Of a stretch of DNA of 64,000 nt, positions 48,201-58,563 are shown piece by piece. The notes below the pieces were generated by a model. The model ran no database searches and had not been told where the DNA came from. It saw only the letters and a program-made list of their open reading frames with translations. The position numbers and the translations under genes were made by a program. Source of the stretch: Leptidea sinapis (Eukaryota > Arthropoda > Insecta > Lepidoptera > Pieridae); assembly GCF_905404315.1 (NCBI RefSeq), contig NC_066310.1, positions 7,688,001 to 7,752,000 on the forward strand, written 5' to 3'. Position 1 is the first letter of the stretch, and each line of letters starts with the position of its first letter.

Positions 48201-50286
48201 AAAAAGAAGCTGTGTTTAAGGCACAAAAGAGATTTTTAAGGGCCATTTTTAAATTAAAAATGAAAGATAGCTGCAAGCCGTATTTTAAAGAATATAAAAT
48301 TCTCACAATGCCATGTCTGTATATTTATGAAATTATTGTATTTGTAAAAAGTAATTTAAATTTATTTCATAACCGCAAGAGCAAAAGACATGCCATTGAG
48401 CTCCAACAGCCACCCAGTAATTGTGCCCATTTTACAAAAAGCCTCTTCTGCGCGGGGCCTCGTTTATATAATCACTTACCCAGGGTTATTATAGAAACGG
48501 AGGAGATCCCGAATTTTTAAAAAAAGTTAAAAATGTTCCTAATAGATAAGACATATTATACATCAATACCTTACGGACAATTTTTAACTATTATACATAT
48601 TGTTTTTGACATCTTTTTAGTTTTTTGACATTTAGATTTTCGACATTTAGATGATAATATGAAGAACATTATATAATAGTATAGTAATATGTCTTTTTAA
48701 AAGTTGCATGCTGTAATTAAGCAGAGTTTGGCTGCTCATGTATTTTTGTTTATATGCAACACCTGTATATCACGCAAATTCGCAAATAAAGAAAATTGAA
48801 TTGAATTGAAAAACATAGCCTCTTAAATTGAATTAATCCCGTCGCGAACAGTACCTACTACCATTTCTTCCTTAGTTATTCATTTATTACATCGATCGGA
48901 TGATGTAATTTCAGGTTTTGAAACATAGTTTGATGAAATTGTGTTATTGTTATACCCTCGTCAAACCGTTAGCACAGGAGTGTCAAATTTAGTATTTTGC
49001 TTAAAAAACTTAAATTTACTTGTGACTATCTTTAAAGCGCTTTAAACTGGTACTCAGCTATTAACACTTCTATAATACCAATAAGGTCCGAGTTTCTTTT
49101 GTTGGGTATATACTCATATTTATTTGTGAATTCTTAGTGAAGGAAATAATGGTGGCCATTTAGCCATAGAAATGTTCTCGACCCTTTTTCTTCTTAGTTT
49201 TTATAATTATTTACAAATAAAATCAATATCATCATTCTCTGTGTATTTCTGTTTTTATATTTTTGATTTTGTAAGTGCTAGAGTACTTCAATAAGTGTTC
49301 ATAACATAATAAAGGTCGCAAGCAGAAGTATACAAATCCCAAAACAATAAACGAGATCAAAACAGTCCGACACGAAATAATATTTTATTCATTCAGTTTC
49401 CAAAATTTCGTTAAAATTGAATAATTATTGAAGGAGGAAATTGCCGAGAAAGAAATCTGATTTTACCCGTGTGCCGATGTAGAAAACACATGTTTATTTA
49501 TTTATTTATTTAATTACCAATAAAGCCCCTATCCTTACAGGGTGACCTATTGCGATCGAGGCTTGACTTAAATTTAAGTATTTAAATTAATATAAACATA
49601 AATCTTAGAGCTACTACTAACAATCTATACCTACTATACTATATTATTACCATACTAATTACTATTACTAGAACATAAAACAACTACTCTAATTTTAAAC
49701 TCGTTCAGTGAGCAAGCAAACAAGTCAATCCTATGCGAAAGTACATTTAAATTTCGTAAAGCGACTGTAAAAGGCGTGTCTCGCATAAGATTGGTTCTCG
49801 CTCGCGGAATTACGAGCAGCTGCTGTCGCCTTCGCCTCGTAGCGCGTCCATCCGGTACCCATAGCTCCTACCTCCTACCTATTCGCTCCAGTAAGGCTGG
49901 ATGACTCACTATACCACGCAAAATTTTCCTTAACCAGGAGAACGTCCCTCCTAGTTTCTAGTTTATTATACCCTACCATGCCAAGAATAAAAAGTGTTTG
50001 ATATAGAATGCTTTATTACATATGTATATTCATATGTAATAATACTTATGTCCTAAAACTATAGAAGAACCGTTGACATAACCAATGTATATATTACAAT
50101 GATATATACAGATTTATGTATTACGTTTTTTTTTAAATCTAGATTGTATTTATTTCAGCAATCCAACCTACAGGTAAACTACCACCGGCACTGATAGAGC
50201 TACGGTTGATTCAGAACAAAAGCGTTATTGAAAATCCGGTTGTAAGTATCACAGCGACGGAAGTGTGCGGGTGTTTTAGTAAATAG
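31650..50286 (+). CDS. PDXK: pyridoxal kinase, complete, 5 exons over 18.6 kb
   Basis: Exons 31650-31739, 31801-32044, 39243-39509, 40018-40197 and 50159-50286 total 909 nt (302 aa plus stop), with all phases consistent. Pyridoxal kinase phosphorylates pyridoxal, pyridoxine and pyridoxamine with ATP to feed the pyridoxal-5'-phosphate pool in the cytosol. Recognised blocks in order: [19 protein letters not shown] at the N-terminus (substrate side), [43 protein letters not shown], then the [16 protein letters not shown] anion-hole and catalytic Asp motif in exon 4, and [13 protein letters not shown] near the C-terminus. Length and layout fit the animal enzyme (about 312 aa). Intron 2 (7.2 kb) holds an R1-like LINE and intron 4 (10 kb) a nearly full-length CR1/Daphne-like LINE, both in the same orientation as the gene. 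The last seven residues run past the usual family end. Confidence 0.95.
32045..33995. other. pyridoxal kinase intron 2, 5' part
   Basis: AT-rich, with a short TA run at 32350-32365 and a LINE tail TTTTGAATAAAAATATTTGA at 33626-33646. No coding sequence was seen. Confidence 0.4.
33996..34011. repeat. target-site duplication, 5' copy
   Basis: TAGTCTAACACACCAG, identical to 35072-35087 and flanking the R1-like LINE. Confidence 0.9.
34012..35071 (+). mobile_element. 5'-truncated R1-like LINE with RNase H domain
   Basis: Plus strand. The frame opens directly after the target duplication ([20 protein letters not shown]) and contains RNase [10 protein letters not shown] (first Asp), CVAIKEAA (Glu), [10 protein letters not shown] (Asp), and [18 protein letters not shown] after a one-base deletion at about 34474 (the first G of the Trp codon region lost). 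It then has the zinc-knuckle-like [14 protein letters not shown], and ends WKELGWLE at a stop. The 3' end is a short ACCAT repeat (35052-35071). It is flanked by a 16-bp duplication. Confidence 0.85.
35072..35087. repeat. target-site duplication, 3' copy
   Basis: Perfect 16-bp copy of 33996-34011. It continues straight into the GTGGGAGGCTCC repeat, so the LINE landed at that repeat's edge. Confidence 0.9.
35087..35396 (+). mobile_element. non-coding retroelement 3' end/short element
   Basis: GTGGGAGGCTCCTTTGCACA..TCCCTTATTTTCATAAAAAA. Same family as 14683-14867. It carries an inverted pair, GTGCCGCTCAGAATTTTTGG and TTCTTG..AATCCTGAGCGTCACTGCA, and ends in a poly-A-like tail. No coding content was seen. 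Confidence 0.7.
35513..35878 (+). mobile_element. putative non-autonomous Helitron-like element
   Basis: Begins TCTATATATATAAAAATGAA, has CTCGAGAACGGTTGGACCGA, and ends CAAAGTTTGCTGGGTCATCT. I recognise this arrangement from short lepidopteran Helitron-like repeats (TC start; terminus near CTAG, degenerate here). No coding capacity. Assignment is from memory of the repeat type. Confidence 0.4.
36249..36284. repeat. (TA)n microsatellite
   Basis: An uninterrupted TA run of about 34 bp in pyridoxal kinase intron 2. Confidence 0.9.
37036..37145 (+). mobile_element. RTE-type LINE C-terminal fragment
   Basis: Plus-strand translation [23 protein letters not shown] resembles the RP...W.DD......W...GEAY.QQW C-terminus of RTE-like polymerases. 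Only about 35 codons are present. Confidence 0.55.
38605..38875 (+). mobile_element. RTE-type LINE C-terminal fragment
   Basis: Plus-strand translation pieces [32 protein letters not shown] and [12 protein letters not shown], ending after GATGATTATTCTATTAAAA. Same family as 61060-61455, with indels. Confidence 0.75.
38892..39078 (-). mobile_element. MITE copy A (CGTCTAGATAG ends)
   Basis: About 187 bp, homologous in reverse orientation to 62927-63124. Shared blocks: GTCTAGATAGACT, TGACAGCTGTGAAAACGT, TATTTTGAGCAA and CATCGGTTGTCTA. Its right terminal repeat has decayed. It lies just before pyridoxal kinase exon 3. Confidence 0.7.
40198..42303. other. pyridoxal kinase intron 4, 5' part
   Basis: AT-rich with no recognised gene. 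A 123-codon open stretch at 41928-42299 has no recognisable motif and an AT-driven composition. Confidence 0.35.
42304..42360 (+). other. 19-codon open frame starting [14 protein letters not shown]
   Basis: A short start-to-stop frame with a TPPDIL motif. From memory it resembles the N-terminus of some lepidopteran transposon-borne proteins. It is too short to assign. Confidence 0.15.
42576..42697. mobile_element. 122-bp MITE, near-palindromic
   Basis: TATGCAACTGTTGTGTAATA at the left is perfectly inverted at the right end (TATTACACAACAGTTGCATA). The loop has a second inverted pair, TTATCACAC..GTGTGATAA, around GAGGCGAAGCGGA. The whole element folds into a nested hairpin. Confidence 0.8.
42757..43140 (+). 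mobile_element. 5'-truncated LINE 3' end in pyridoxal kinase intron 4
   Basis: Same family as 22334-19165. Plus-strand translation: [22 protein letters not shown] start, [38 protein letters not shown]. It ends CTCCTATTCCATAAAAAA. It starts at the same element position as the copy at 10624. Confidence 0.85.
43273..43432. repeat. two-copy tandem duplication, 80-bp period
   Basis: TAGAACACTCAAAGACACTG..GGAGATAACAGGTTATTC occurs at 43273 and again at 43353 with few changes. The second copy has a few extra bases in CGCTTCGCTTC. Confidence 0.9.
44335..45780 (+). pseudogene. LINE ORF1: coiled coil plus SGNH-esterase-like domain, broken
   Basis: The first part (44335-44628) has a heptad-rich stretch [20 protein letters not shown]. 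After an in-frame TAA (44626-44628) the frame stays open to 44938. It then shifts to a second frame (44889-45419) with FIIGDQQL and [12 protein letters not shown], resembling the GDS and GxND blocks of SGNH hydrolases seen in ORF1 of CR1/Daphne elements. Here the catalytic Ser position reads Gln. A third frame (45420-45780) carries a Ser/Asn/Lys-rich tail. Esterase activity is unlikely for this copy. Confidence 0.65.
45790..48520 (+). pseudogene. LINE ORF2: endonuclease and reverse transcriptase, broken
   Basis: Endonuclease (45841-46450): [41 protein letters not shown], with frame changes near 46090 and 46170. RT (46586-47866, 426 codons open): [82 protein letters not shown] and the catalytic FADDSTVIF. 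After two stops at 47864 the C-terminal thumb region continues in pieces to 48520 ([35 protein letters not shown]). Confidence 0.85.
49480..49985 (-). mobile_element. LINE RT C-terminal fragment with (AATAAAT) tail
   Basis: Minus-strand translation around 49810-49680: [20 protein letters not shown], then [15 protein letters not shown]. This resembles the RV.R.RT......F......N/YN....DLF..S...FK.. end of LINE polymerases. It ends in an ATAAATAAATAAATAAACA repeat at 49490-49510 (minus strand). It is antisense to pyridoxal kinase, about 170 bp before its last exon. Confidence 0.7.
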
Positions 50287-50684
50287 TATAATGTTGTTTT
50301 TATTGTTAAATTATATCTGAAGTTATAGTTTTCTAATGGTGCGTACAGATTGGTAAAACGTATCATGAAATGAACGAATTAGCCGTAAACATCGCTGCAA
50401 TGTATCATGAAAGGGAACATCTGCACACTTTGTAACATTTTCTCATAGTTTGGACGTCTTTTTGGGCGCGATATGAGCATTTCAAGCGCACGCTACGAGC
50501 ATTACAAACCGCGCGCGGAGCGACTCGTGATTTGTCGGTTTTTCGAACGATCACAAAGGGCTCGTTCGCGGCTGAATGGCGGAAACAGAAGTACGCGCGT
50601 CCACGCTTGGAGCGAACATGAAATGAAAAGTAGAATGATACATTTCATGTTACGTTTCACCAGTCTGTACCTTATTGGATACTA

Positions 50685-51240
50685 TGTTACCGGCAATCTC
50701 TATAATTCAGGTATTCTATGGAATACCTGGGCTGTCCAGGCAATTTTTGAGATGGATAGTATTGGTTTTATCGTCGATTACATACTTTAATTACTATTTA
50801 TACAATCAGGCGTGATCGTAAAAAATAACTGTCAGTCCACAGGCAGTATGTAAAGTATATTTATTTTATGAAGATGTGCAGATCCGAATTGTGTCAATCG
50901 ACTGTTATTCTCTTTTGTTTAAATTTAACATTATCTAGTCTAAGATAGCGTCTTCTAACTTACTATCACATATTATTTCTACATCTCGAACAATTTTGTG
51001 CGTAGCTTCGAAAATATTAAAATAGATGATAAATTTTAAAAAGACTATTATTAGTTTATTATATTATTACAAACATTAATAATGGCTGCGTATGTGTTTT
51101 GTAATGTTAATAAAGAAGTGTAAAGACTGCTCAAAGTATGATATTAATTGTATCTCATACATCGCCTGGACAGATCTAGGTACTCTATACTTTGCCTAGA
51201 TATTGTATAGAATACCGGATTTTACACATTGCCAGTAACA
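50685..51240. mobile_element. MITE, 556 bp, TA duplication
   Basis: Left TGTTACCGGCAATCTCTATA..CGG/CAGGTATTCTAT; the right end, reverse complemented, is TGTTACTGGCAATGTGTAAA..CCGGTATTCTAT. Similarity continues to a CTGTCCAGGC / GCCTGGACAG pair. Flanking TA at 50683-50684 and 51241-51242 fits a Tc1/mariner-type target. No coding sequence was seen. Confidence 0.75.
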
Positions 51241-51244
51241 TATT

Positions 51245-54200
51245 ATGCATATATAAAATACGAAATTAGCGATATTGATCCTTGATTTCATTCGAGGCGG
51301 TATTATGCTGTAATACACATGCGTTTCATTCGAAGTTGTTCAATACACTTGCGAAAGATAGATGAGAGACAACAGCTGGGATAACATAAATCAAGTTATA
51401 ACAAATATTCGGTTATGAACGTGATGTCGATACAACAAGATTCACGCGTGGACAAGTGTGTTGAAAGATTTATTATTTTGTTTAGGTACTATTAGAGCAA
51501 GTCCTTGTAGACATAGAGAATTGAACTTTTCCCTATATAGCTGTTAAGTATTAGTAAATGCCAAAGAATTAGCCACAGTGTTACTACAGCAGTATTTTTC
51601 CCGTCATTGAAGATAAATGAGATTACAGGAGAGTAAAATAATATAAGTCTACACAAGGCAGCCATTACAGGGAGAGTAAGTGACAGCAAGAAAAATAGGT
51701 ACATCATTATCAAATGATAAATACATGACATTGACATAATGCGCTTAAACATCAACCAACAGTCTTCTCTGTTAATATTATGTAGCCATTAAAAGTATTA
51801 ATTTTCGTTTGTATTGTATTTTTCATATAAATAAACTAGTAACATACCTAATGTTACTACTAAATTATATATGGTTCTGTAATAAACCATTAATTGTACC
51901 GTTTTATTCCGCGGGGTCTTATGGACCGCACCAAGCTGACGGCAGTAATATTTAAATACTCTGTTTTTATGCAGCGAGACTTGTACGTCTACGCCTTCCG
52001 TCTGACTGTGAGGTTGTATTTTTTAGTTTCTTTTTATTTAGAGTATTGGTAACAAGACTATCAGCTCAAACCATAATACAATAAAAGAAGAATATTGAAA
52101 TCATTTCGCAATATACTCGATCACAAAAAGGGTGTTTCTTGTGATAGTGTGCGTTAGGTTTCTCTGTAAGGTTGCGTATGGTTGGCATTACTAAAAAAAT
52201 GCTGTAACTTAATTAGAAAGTATAAGAAATGCCAGTAACTGCTGTTGAAATTGTTGACAGTTAAATTCACTCTATGTCTATGGGACGAGCTCAATTAAAT
52301 ATAATTTAAAATTCGAATCTAGCTAAATAAATATAAACATTAATTAATGTAATCGCAAGTATTCCATTCCAAAGTTTGCTTATATTGTGGAAGTTGTTAT
52401 TATTTTATATTTTAATTGGCAAATGGTGTATGTTTGGAATAAAATTTAAGCTCACCAAACGATAACAGCTTTAGGTGCTATGTTTATATATTTACAATAT
52501 AATTAGATAATTTGTTTAGTACATATCGAGATCATAATAACTATTTATAATGTACTATTGTTATATCGTTATTGTTATCACTCTTAAATTTGTTAAATTG
52601 TCTTAACGAAACTGAGGTTTTTCGAGATTGGGTTTATCAAGATAATTATTATAGCAAGGTTGCTTTATGTGGCCATAAGTTTATTGTGAATTTGCCAAAA
52701 GTGGTCAAATATTATCTGTGGTAAAGTAATTTAGATAAAACCATATTGACCATAAGTAGTTGAACAACGACAAAAGCGAAATCCTTGAAAGCCGTCTCGA
52801 TAAAGCCACTTGTGCTACAATTCATTGCGATCAAACAGCGCTGTACCTCTCAACTGTATATTTATAAAATATTTTATGAAATTATCAAAACCACTTCAAT
52901 ACATGTTTCGCCTCTGAACGAGGCATCTTAAGGAGCTATTGACTTGCCAAACGCCTGGAACGAATATATCTTCTATTCTCGTTTACTTTTTATATTTTGT
53001 GATTATACTAGAGATAAAAATGTGAGATTAGAAGAAGTAACATTCGGGTGAATGTAAGGACGGATTAGCAATTTTTGAGTGATTAATTAATGACCAAATA
53101 TAAATGTCTTCCATTATGAGCAGATAAAGATAATATAAGTCTGTGATAGATTTTAGATTTATTTGTGATTACTATCCAAATATTATTTTATAGCAAAATT
53201 TTGTTAAGTTTGCAAACTGATGAAATATATTTAACGTTACAATGAATTGTGTTTTATTTAAAAAGTACTACGTAAAAAGTTAGGCCGAAAGGCTTACATA
53301 AAGGTATCTTGCCCATTTGCTCTAACACTAAAGTATGCCTTTATTAAGGTCCAAAGCTTAACATCATAATAATAACGCGAATAGAGGTGGGCGTTATAAC
53401 ACACAACACATTATATAGTACAATATATTTTTACAACAGTATAACACATTATAAAATTTGCCACTAGACTGTTATAATATAATTACCTATATAAATTATT
53501 TCCGTACTATTAATAATTCCGTAAAATTCGTTGGAAATTTAATTACAGCTCCATCTATGTACACGATCGGAAAGTGGTGCGTTTCTTTTATTAAAAATTT
53601 TGTAAATTTAATGTTATTTAACAGATGGCCCTTTTTCCAATTCGCTTTAGTAAGTGCTTAGTATTCAAAGTAATGTGAACACTTCGCATATCACAATAAA
53701 AGCAATTTTTACTTGCGACGAACAAATATAAAATTATAACACTTGTTTTAGATTGAAAAGTATTGTAAACACTCTTGCTATAAACATTAGAGCTATTTCG
53801 ACTTGCGATGAGACGAAGATAAATAACATTTTGGTTAAAACAACACTGTCATTAATTATATTTCCAATGAGAATCATTATTTGCAATTTTTTAAATTGAC
53901 AAACTGCTAGTTGTGTTTTGAAAATTATTATTATCATTTTGAAGTAAAATGTTTTTAAAAACTATAGTATGAATAGCAAATTAAATGGATATGTGAAATA
54001 TATAATACGTCTTGAGTTATTTTTTTTTATGTAATGTAGGTATGTATAGACAAGACTGTGTTAGTGTAAAAATAAAAGTTTTGTGAATAGTGTAAATATA
54101 CGTTTAGTTAATAGTTTCTTTAACTAATTAGTCGATAAGATTGTTTTGTGTAGGTACCTACACAGGTAAAAAAAAGCTTTCTAAAAAGCACAACAAAAAA

Positions 54201-54407
54201 ATACAATCTACCTATCTAAAATATATAACATCTAATATATATTAAAACAGTTCACAACAACAGTTAGGAAAATATAACACAACAGTATAATTCATTGAAA
54301 AATTATAACAGTTTAGGCCACCTCTAAACGCGAATACAAAAAGGAAAAATAATAATTAGGTACTAATAAAGTAATATGATAATTCTGTATTTTTAGTTAG
54401 TTTAGTA
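51245..54407. other. AT-rich gene desert
   Basis: Apart from scattered AT-rich low complexity, no exon, repeat end or inverted repeat was recognised in these 3.1 kb. Confidence 0.4.
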
Positions 54408-54524
54408 GGCCCGTCAAGATACAAAAGTGCTCCGTCGCGCGGGCGTCCGTCACGGGGACGCCAGCGGGGCCCGCCTCCGTACGACGGAAATTGGCGCAGC
54501 GGTAACACGTACCAGCGTTCGGAA

Positions 54525-55145
54525 CCGTACGATAATTATCGTACACATACGATAATTTTGTGCCTACGTACGATGTACGATAGCATATTATTATCGTACG
54601 CAGATTGTACGATAATTTCTATCATGATGCAAAATTTGAGAATTTATATTATTTCACTCATGCGTTGATAGTCTAAATCGCAGTAGCATGATTTTATTTT
54701 GTCCAATAAAATCTTGGGAAAATACCGGGAAATACAAGTTCTCTATTCCTATTGGTCCTTACGATCCGCTCTACTAAGTTTCACCACTGCCGATACTGTA
54801 ACTTTATCCAGCGCCCGCATCTACCAAAGCGAACAAGAGAATATAAGTTCGATATTTCGATATTTCGATTATGTTCACACTTCATATGTATCGTAAATTT
54901 TGTGTAGAAAAGTTGGCGGTTATTTCGTTATATTATTATGATTATATGTCTGTATTCGCTCTGACAAACGGAATTATTCAAATTAAGCGAAGAAAGAAGT
55001 AATTTTCAAAAAGATAAAATATAGAGTACTTGCATGCATATCAATATTACAATTTATATGATTTATATATCTATAATAGACATTATCCTAAATAATACGA
55101 TAATTTCGATCCATGTACGATAATTTTACGCCCCTGGTACGATAG
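54525..55145. repeat. cluster of TACGATAAT motifs inside Harbinger left part
   Basis: GTACGATAATTATCGTAC-type palindromes and single TACGATAAT units recur at about 54530, 54546, 54595, 54608, 55078 and 55111, grouped at the two edges of this segment in inverted arrangement. They may be subterminal protein-binding sites or the ends of a small nested element. Confidence 0.5.
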
Positions 55146-55237
55146 TCAGTCCACTTCAAGTTGCTAACGCTGACACGTACGGACTTGTTCAGTCAATAGC
55201 GCTAGCTGATCCGGGTCGTACGCACGTTCTTAGAAAA

Positions 55238-57342
55238 ATGGTTTTCGACACCGAAAGAGTTATTGTGGAAGTACAGTGCCACCCTGTCATATGGGACCAG
55301 TCGAATGAACTTTATAAAGACCGGGATGCACGAACAGCGGCATGGGTAGAAATTTGCAAAGAATTGTTTGAAAATTTGAGCGACGCTGAACAAAAAACAA
55401 CAGGTAAACATGTTTTACTATTATATTAATGGTAAGTATAGGTACTTACATACTATTTGTGTTATCAATGTGTAGGTAATTACAACAAATCTACGGGTAG
55501 GTATTGATACTTATTTTAGGTACAAGGTTACTTTAGACTAAGCTAGAATTATATTACTTAATTATTATTGTGTCATGTCGCGATACCTATTATCCCTGTT
55601 TAGTTTTGTCTACTAATATACCTAAAGTAAAGGGTGTTTGTAAGGATGGCGTGATATGTCTGAATAGTCACAAAATTTGCACCATCTCACGCCTTCCTGA
55701 CACACAAGTAAAGGATGGATGAACAAGTTTGCCTTAACTTCATACAGTGGGATGGAGGAAGTCTCAAAAAATACTACGATCTTGCCACGACACCTTACCA
55801 TCTGTGACGAAATAATCAGCGAATTTATCGCGTACTGTATACGCTTCTCTTTGGGTGTTCCCAAATCCATAGTGAATGTCACGAATATGGCGTGGTGTTA
55901 TGACGACATCGTCGACATTATTGTCATCTTGTTTAGATCTAATATAATTATGCAGAATACATATCGCTTTAATAACACTAATGGCGTTCTCTTTTGAAGG
56001 TTTAAAGGACGATGAAGTATTCGAAATTTGTTAGCCATGATACCAAAAGTTGATTCAATATAAAGTCGCGCTCTTGTTAACCTATAATTAAATATTTTTT
56101 TCTTATGGTCCAAATTGAGAGCTCGAGCATATGGCCGCATGACATAGCTAGACAGCCCAAATGCTTCATCTCCTACAATAACGTAGGGTAGTGGTACGGT
56201 TGCTGCAGTGTCGGTTGATTTATTGTTGTGCAGCACGGGTAACGCTTTTGCAGGAGGTATATCCAGTAAGTTATGATTCATTTGTTGAAACAAGCGGCTT
56301 TGGGTAAAAATTGAAGAATCACATTATTTACCCTGTACCCCTACATTTATGTAGGTAAACTCATAATTTGCGTTACACATTGCAAGTAGGACCATAGAAT
56401 AATAAAGCTTATAATTGTAGTAAAGTGAACCGCTGTGAGCAGGTTTTATAATACGTATATGTTTCCGGTCTATTGAACCTATACAGTTGGGAAAATTAGC
56501 TTGCGTCAAAAAACCATATGCTATCTCTTCCCATCGCGTACGTGAAAACGATGGCATGCACTCTTCCTTCAACTTTTCATTTATAATTTGACAGACTTCT
56601 TTCACTATTGTTCTGATTGTGGTTATTCCAGCTTGATACGCCAGGTGTAGGTCCATGAAAGTATGTCCGCTTGTCACATACCTGTAATATTTTTTTAATT
56701 GTTTCTGTCATAAAAGTGCAATCACGATGGAAAACTGCAAGAGATACATATATGAAAGTGAAAGCAAGTAAGAAAAAACTGAAATCTGGTGCAGGCGCTA
56801 GTACGAACAAGAAATACATTTTTTTTCAAATGTTAACTTTTTTAGATTCGAACTCAAGTAATGAAGCAGATGAATCTATAGAAAATCAGTGTGAAGATCA
56901 AGACTCATCAACAAATGCAATAAATTATAATAGCAGCTAAGTACCCAGCACCAGTACCAGTAATTCAAATCTTGAACGGACAAATAATACAGAGCCAGAA
57001 TCATCACGAAAACGTAAACGTCAAGTGTCACCAACTGCTTTTGAAAAAGAATTGTTGCAATGTGTTAAACAAAACAATTAAGATTCTAATGACGAAGACT
57101 TGAATTTTTTTAAATCTTTATTCCCAACAGTTCAAAAATTTAATACATTTAAAAAATTGTTATTTCGAACCAAAGTGTTAGAAGCTTTAATCGACATCCA
57201 AAAAGAAACAGTTATTACTCTGGATGATTTACCATCAATTAATATAGGTTTATCAGAAACGCAAAATACAACTAGCACGATTGATTTCAGATCACTTAAT
57301 ATCGGAACAGAAACTCAAAACACAGATACAATAGAATATTAA
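55238..57342 (+). pseudogene. Harbinger accessory protein, MADF plus BESS domains, two stops
   Basis: Exon 1 55238-55403 and exon 2 56717-57342, joined GT..AG in phase. MADF domain: VIVEVQCHPVIWDQSNELYK, TAAWVEICKELFENL, and across the junction TVQSRWKTARDTYMK then KKYIFFQMLTFLD. After an acidic and basic linker (RKRKRQ), the BESS motif DLNFFKSLFPTVQKF lies near 57095-57140. TAA codons at 56938-56940 and 57079-57081 interrupt an otherwise continuous frame. In active Harbinger elements a Myb/MADF-type protein assists nuclear import and DNA binding of the transposase. Its intron contains transposase exon 2 on the other strand. Confidence 0.75.
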
Positions 57343-58163
57343 TTAGAATTATATGAGAATAAAGACTTCAAGAATATTATTAAGACTGCTTTAGTAAATA
57401 TTGGTTTTATTAATAACAAAAAATACCTTTAAGGTGGATGTGTCGACTGACAGCATTGCATTGAAATATAAAATTTGATTGTATATATTACCTAGGTGGT
57501 TAACATTAGATATAAGGTGTGATTTTGTTTAACTCTGAAAATTCTTTCAATTCAAATGTAATCCGATAAGCTTTTTAATGTGAAAAGTATTAGTTTATTG
57601 GATTACATTTGAACTGAAGTTCTTGCAAAGTTAAAAAAAATGTTAATAATTAGTATTGTATTAAAATAATTATGCTATGTAATAAATATTGTACGAGTAA
57701 AAAAACTGTGATTTATGACCAAATAAATAATGTTAATTAGTAATAATAATAAATATTATACGTGTAGGTAAAAAAAACTGCTTATAAAAGTGATTTTTGA
57801 CCAAAGAAATAATATTAGTTATTATTAGCAAAAATAAAGATGATGAAGAACAAATTATTATTTTTTACTTACCGCAATGTTATTGCCAGCCTTTCTAATG
57901 GTGATATGACTGATTGATTTTACTCTTAAATTGTTCACCTTCAAATATGGTTCCAGTTTCGAAAATAATTCGTCATAGATCTGTACCGATACTTTAAAAT
58001 AATTGTAAAATGAATTTTCATTTTCTCTTAATATACTGAACTTTGCAACAAATTCCCCGCACAGCAACCTAGATTCAATAAACGGGCTTACTGGCTGTCG
58101 TTTCTTTTTTGCTAGTCGTCGTTGTTTTGCTACGTAATAATACAATAAGTTCTCCATGGACAT
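55764..58163 (-). pseudogene. Harbinger transposase (HARBI1-like), DDE, broken
   Basis: Exon 1 58163-57883 (N-terminal, MSMENLLYYYVAKQRRLAKK, then NYFKVSVQIYDELF); exon 2 from an acceptor at 56681. Exon 2 has TSGHTFMDLHLAYQAG, CIGSIDRKHIRI (first Asp), YVIVGDEAFGLSSYVMRPYA (second Asp), RLTRARLYIESTFGIMANKF (Glu) and, after a one-base frameshift near 56000, the true C-terminal block CILHNYIRSKQDD and RHIRDIHYGFGNTQREAYTV, ending TGA at 55766-55764. An in-frame TAA at 56326-56324 also breaks it. The first motif reads DRKH where DGKH is usual. Its intron holds exon 2 of the MADF/BESS gene. Confidence 0.8.
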
Positions 58164-58326
58164 GACTATACATGCACGCCGCTAAAATTGAACTAGCGAC
58201 ACTGCGATAGACGGTCTCCGCGACGGGTACCGTCGCGTGCCCACGCAACCCGCCCGCGTGTCCACGCGCGTAGACACGCGACGGGTGCCCGTCGCGGTCG
58301 CCCGCTTGACGCAGTGTCGGGCCTTA

Positions 58327-58500
58327 TTGACAAAACGAAACCAAAGTCACCGCCATAGCCTGAATGATTGCGAAACTGAAGTAACACTGGGCAGGGCACA
58401 TTGCTTAAATGAATGGCCCCCCATTAGATGGATCGACGATCTGGTCAAAATCGCTAGAGTAGGTTGGATGAGGGCAACGCAGATCAGATAGTCGTGGAGG
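58327..58500 (+). mobile_element. RTE-type LINE C-terminal scrap
   Basis: Plus-strand translation pieces LNDCETEV, RWIDDLVKIARVGWMRA resemble the RTE C-terminus also seen at 61060-61455. It touches the right end of the Harbinger element and is not continued at its left end. Confidence 0.5.
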
Positions 58501-58563
58501 TCTTAAGTCTTATGCTAATATAAATAAAACACTTTTTGGCTTGCAACAACGTGTAATACAGAA

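Larger units (their letters stand above)
43830..48810 (+). mobile_element. nearly full-length CR1/Daphne-like LINE in pyridoxal kinase intron 4
   Basis: About 5 kb, in the same orientation as the host gene. There is a 5' leader (to 44334), an ORF1 with coiled coil and esterase-like domain, an ORF2 with endonuclease and RT, and a 3' tail of ATTGAATTGAATTGAA-type repeats (48795-48810) instead of poly-A. The 5' boundary is approximate and no target duplication was found. Both ORFs carry stops and frameshifts, so it is inactive but probably not very old. Confidence 0.85.
54408..58323. mobile_element. PIF/Harbinger transposon with two interlocked genes
   Basis: The ends are GGCCCG (54408) and CGGGCC (58323), next to GTA on the left and TTA on the right, compatible with a TWA target duplication with one mutation. 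Both ends have GC-rich, hairpin-forming subterminal zones (54430-54500; 58200-58320) against an AT-rich interior. It encodes a minus-strand DDE transposase and a plus-strand MADF/BESS protein, the two genes typical of this superfamily. Between 54525 and 55145 there are repeated TACGATAAT / ATTATCGTA motifs. Both genes are broken. Confidence 0.75.

Noticed and set aside
51492..51755. 87-codon hydrophobic open frame on minus strand
   Set aside because: It has a membrane-like composition but no family resemblance and no splice or polyadenylation context.
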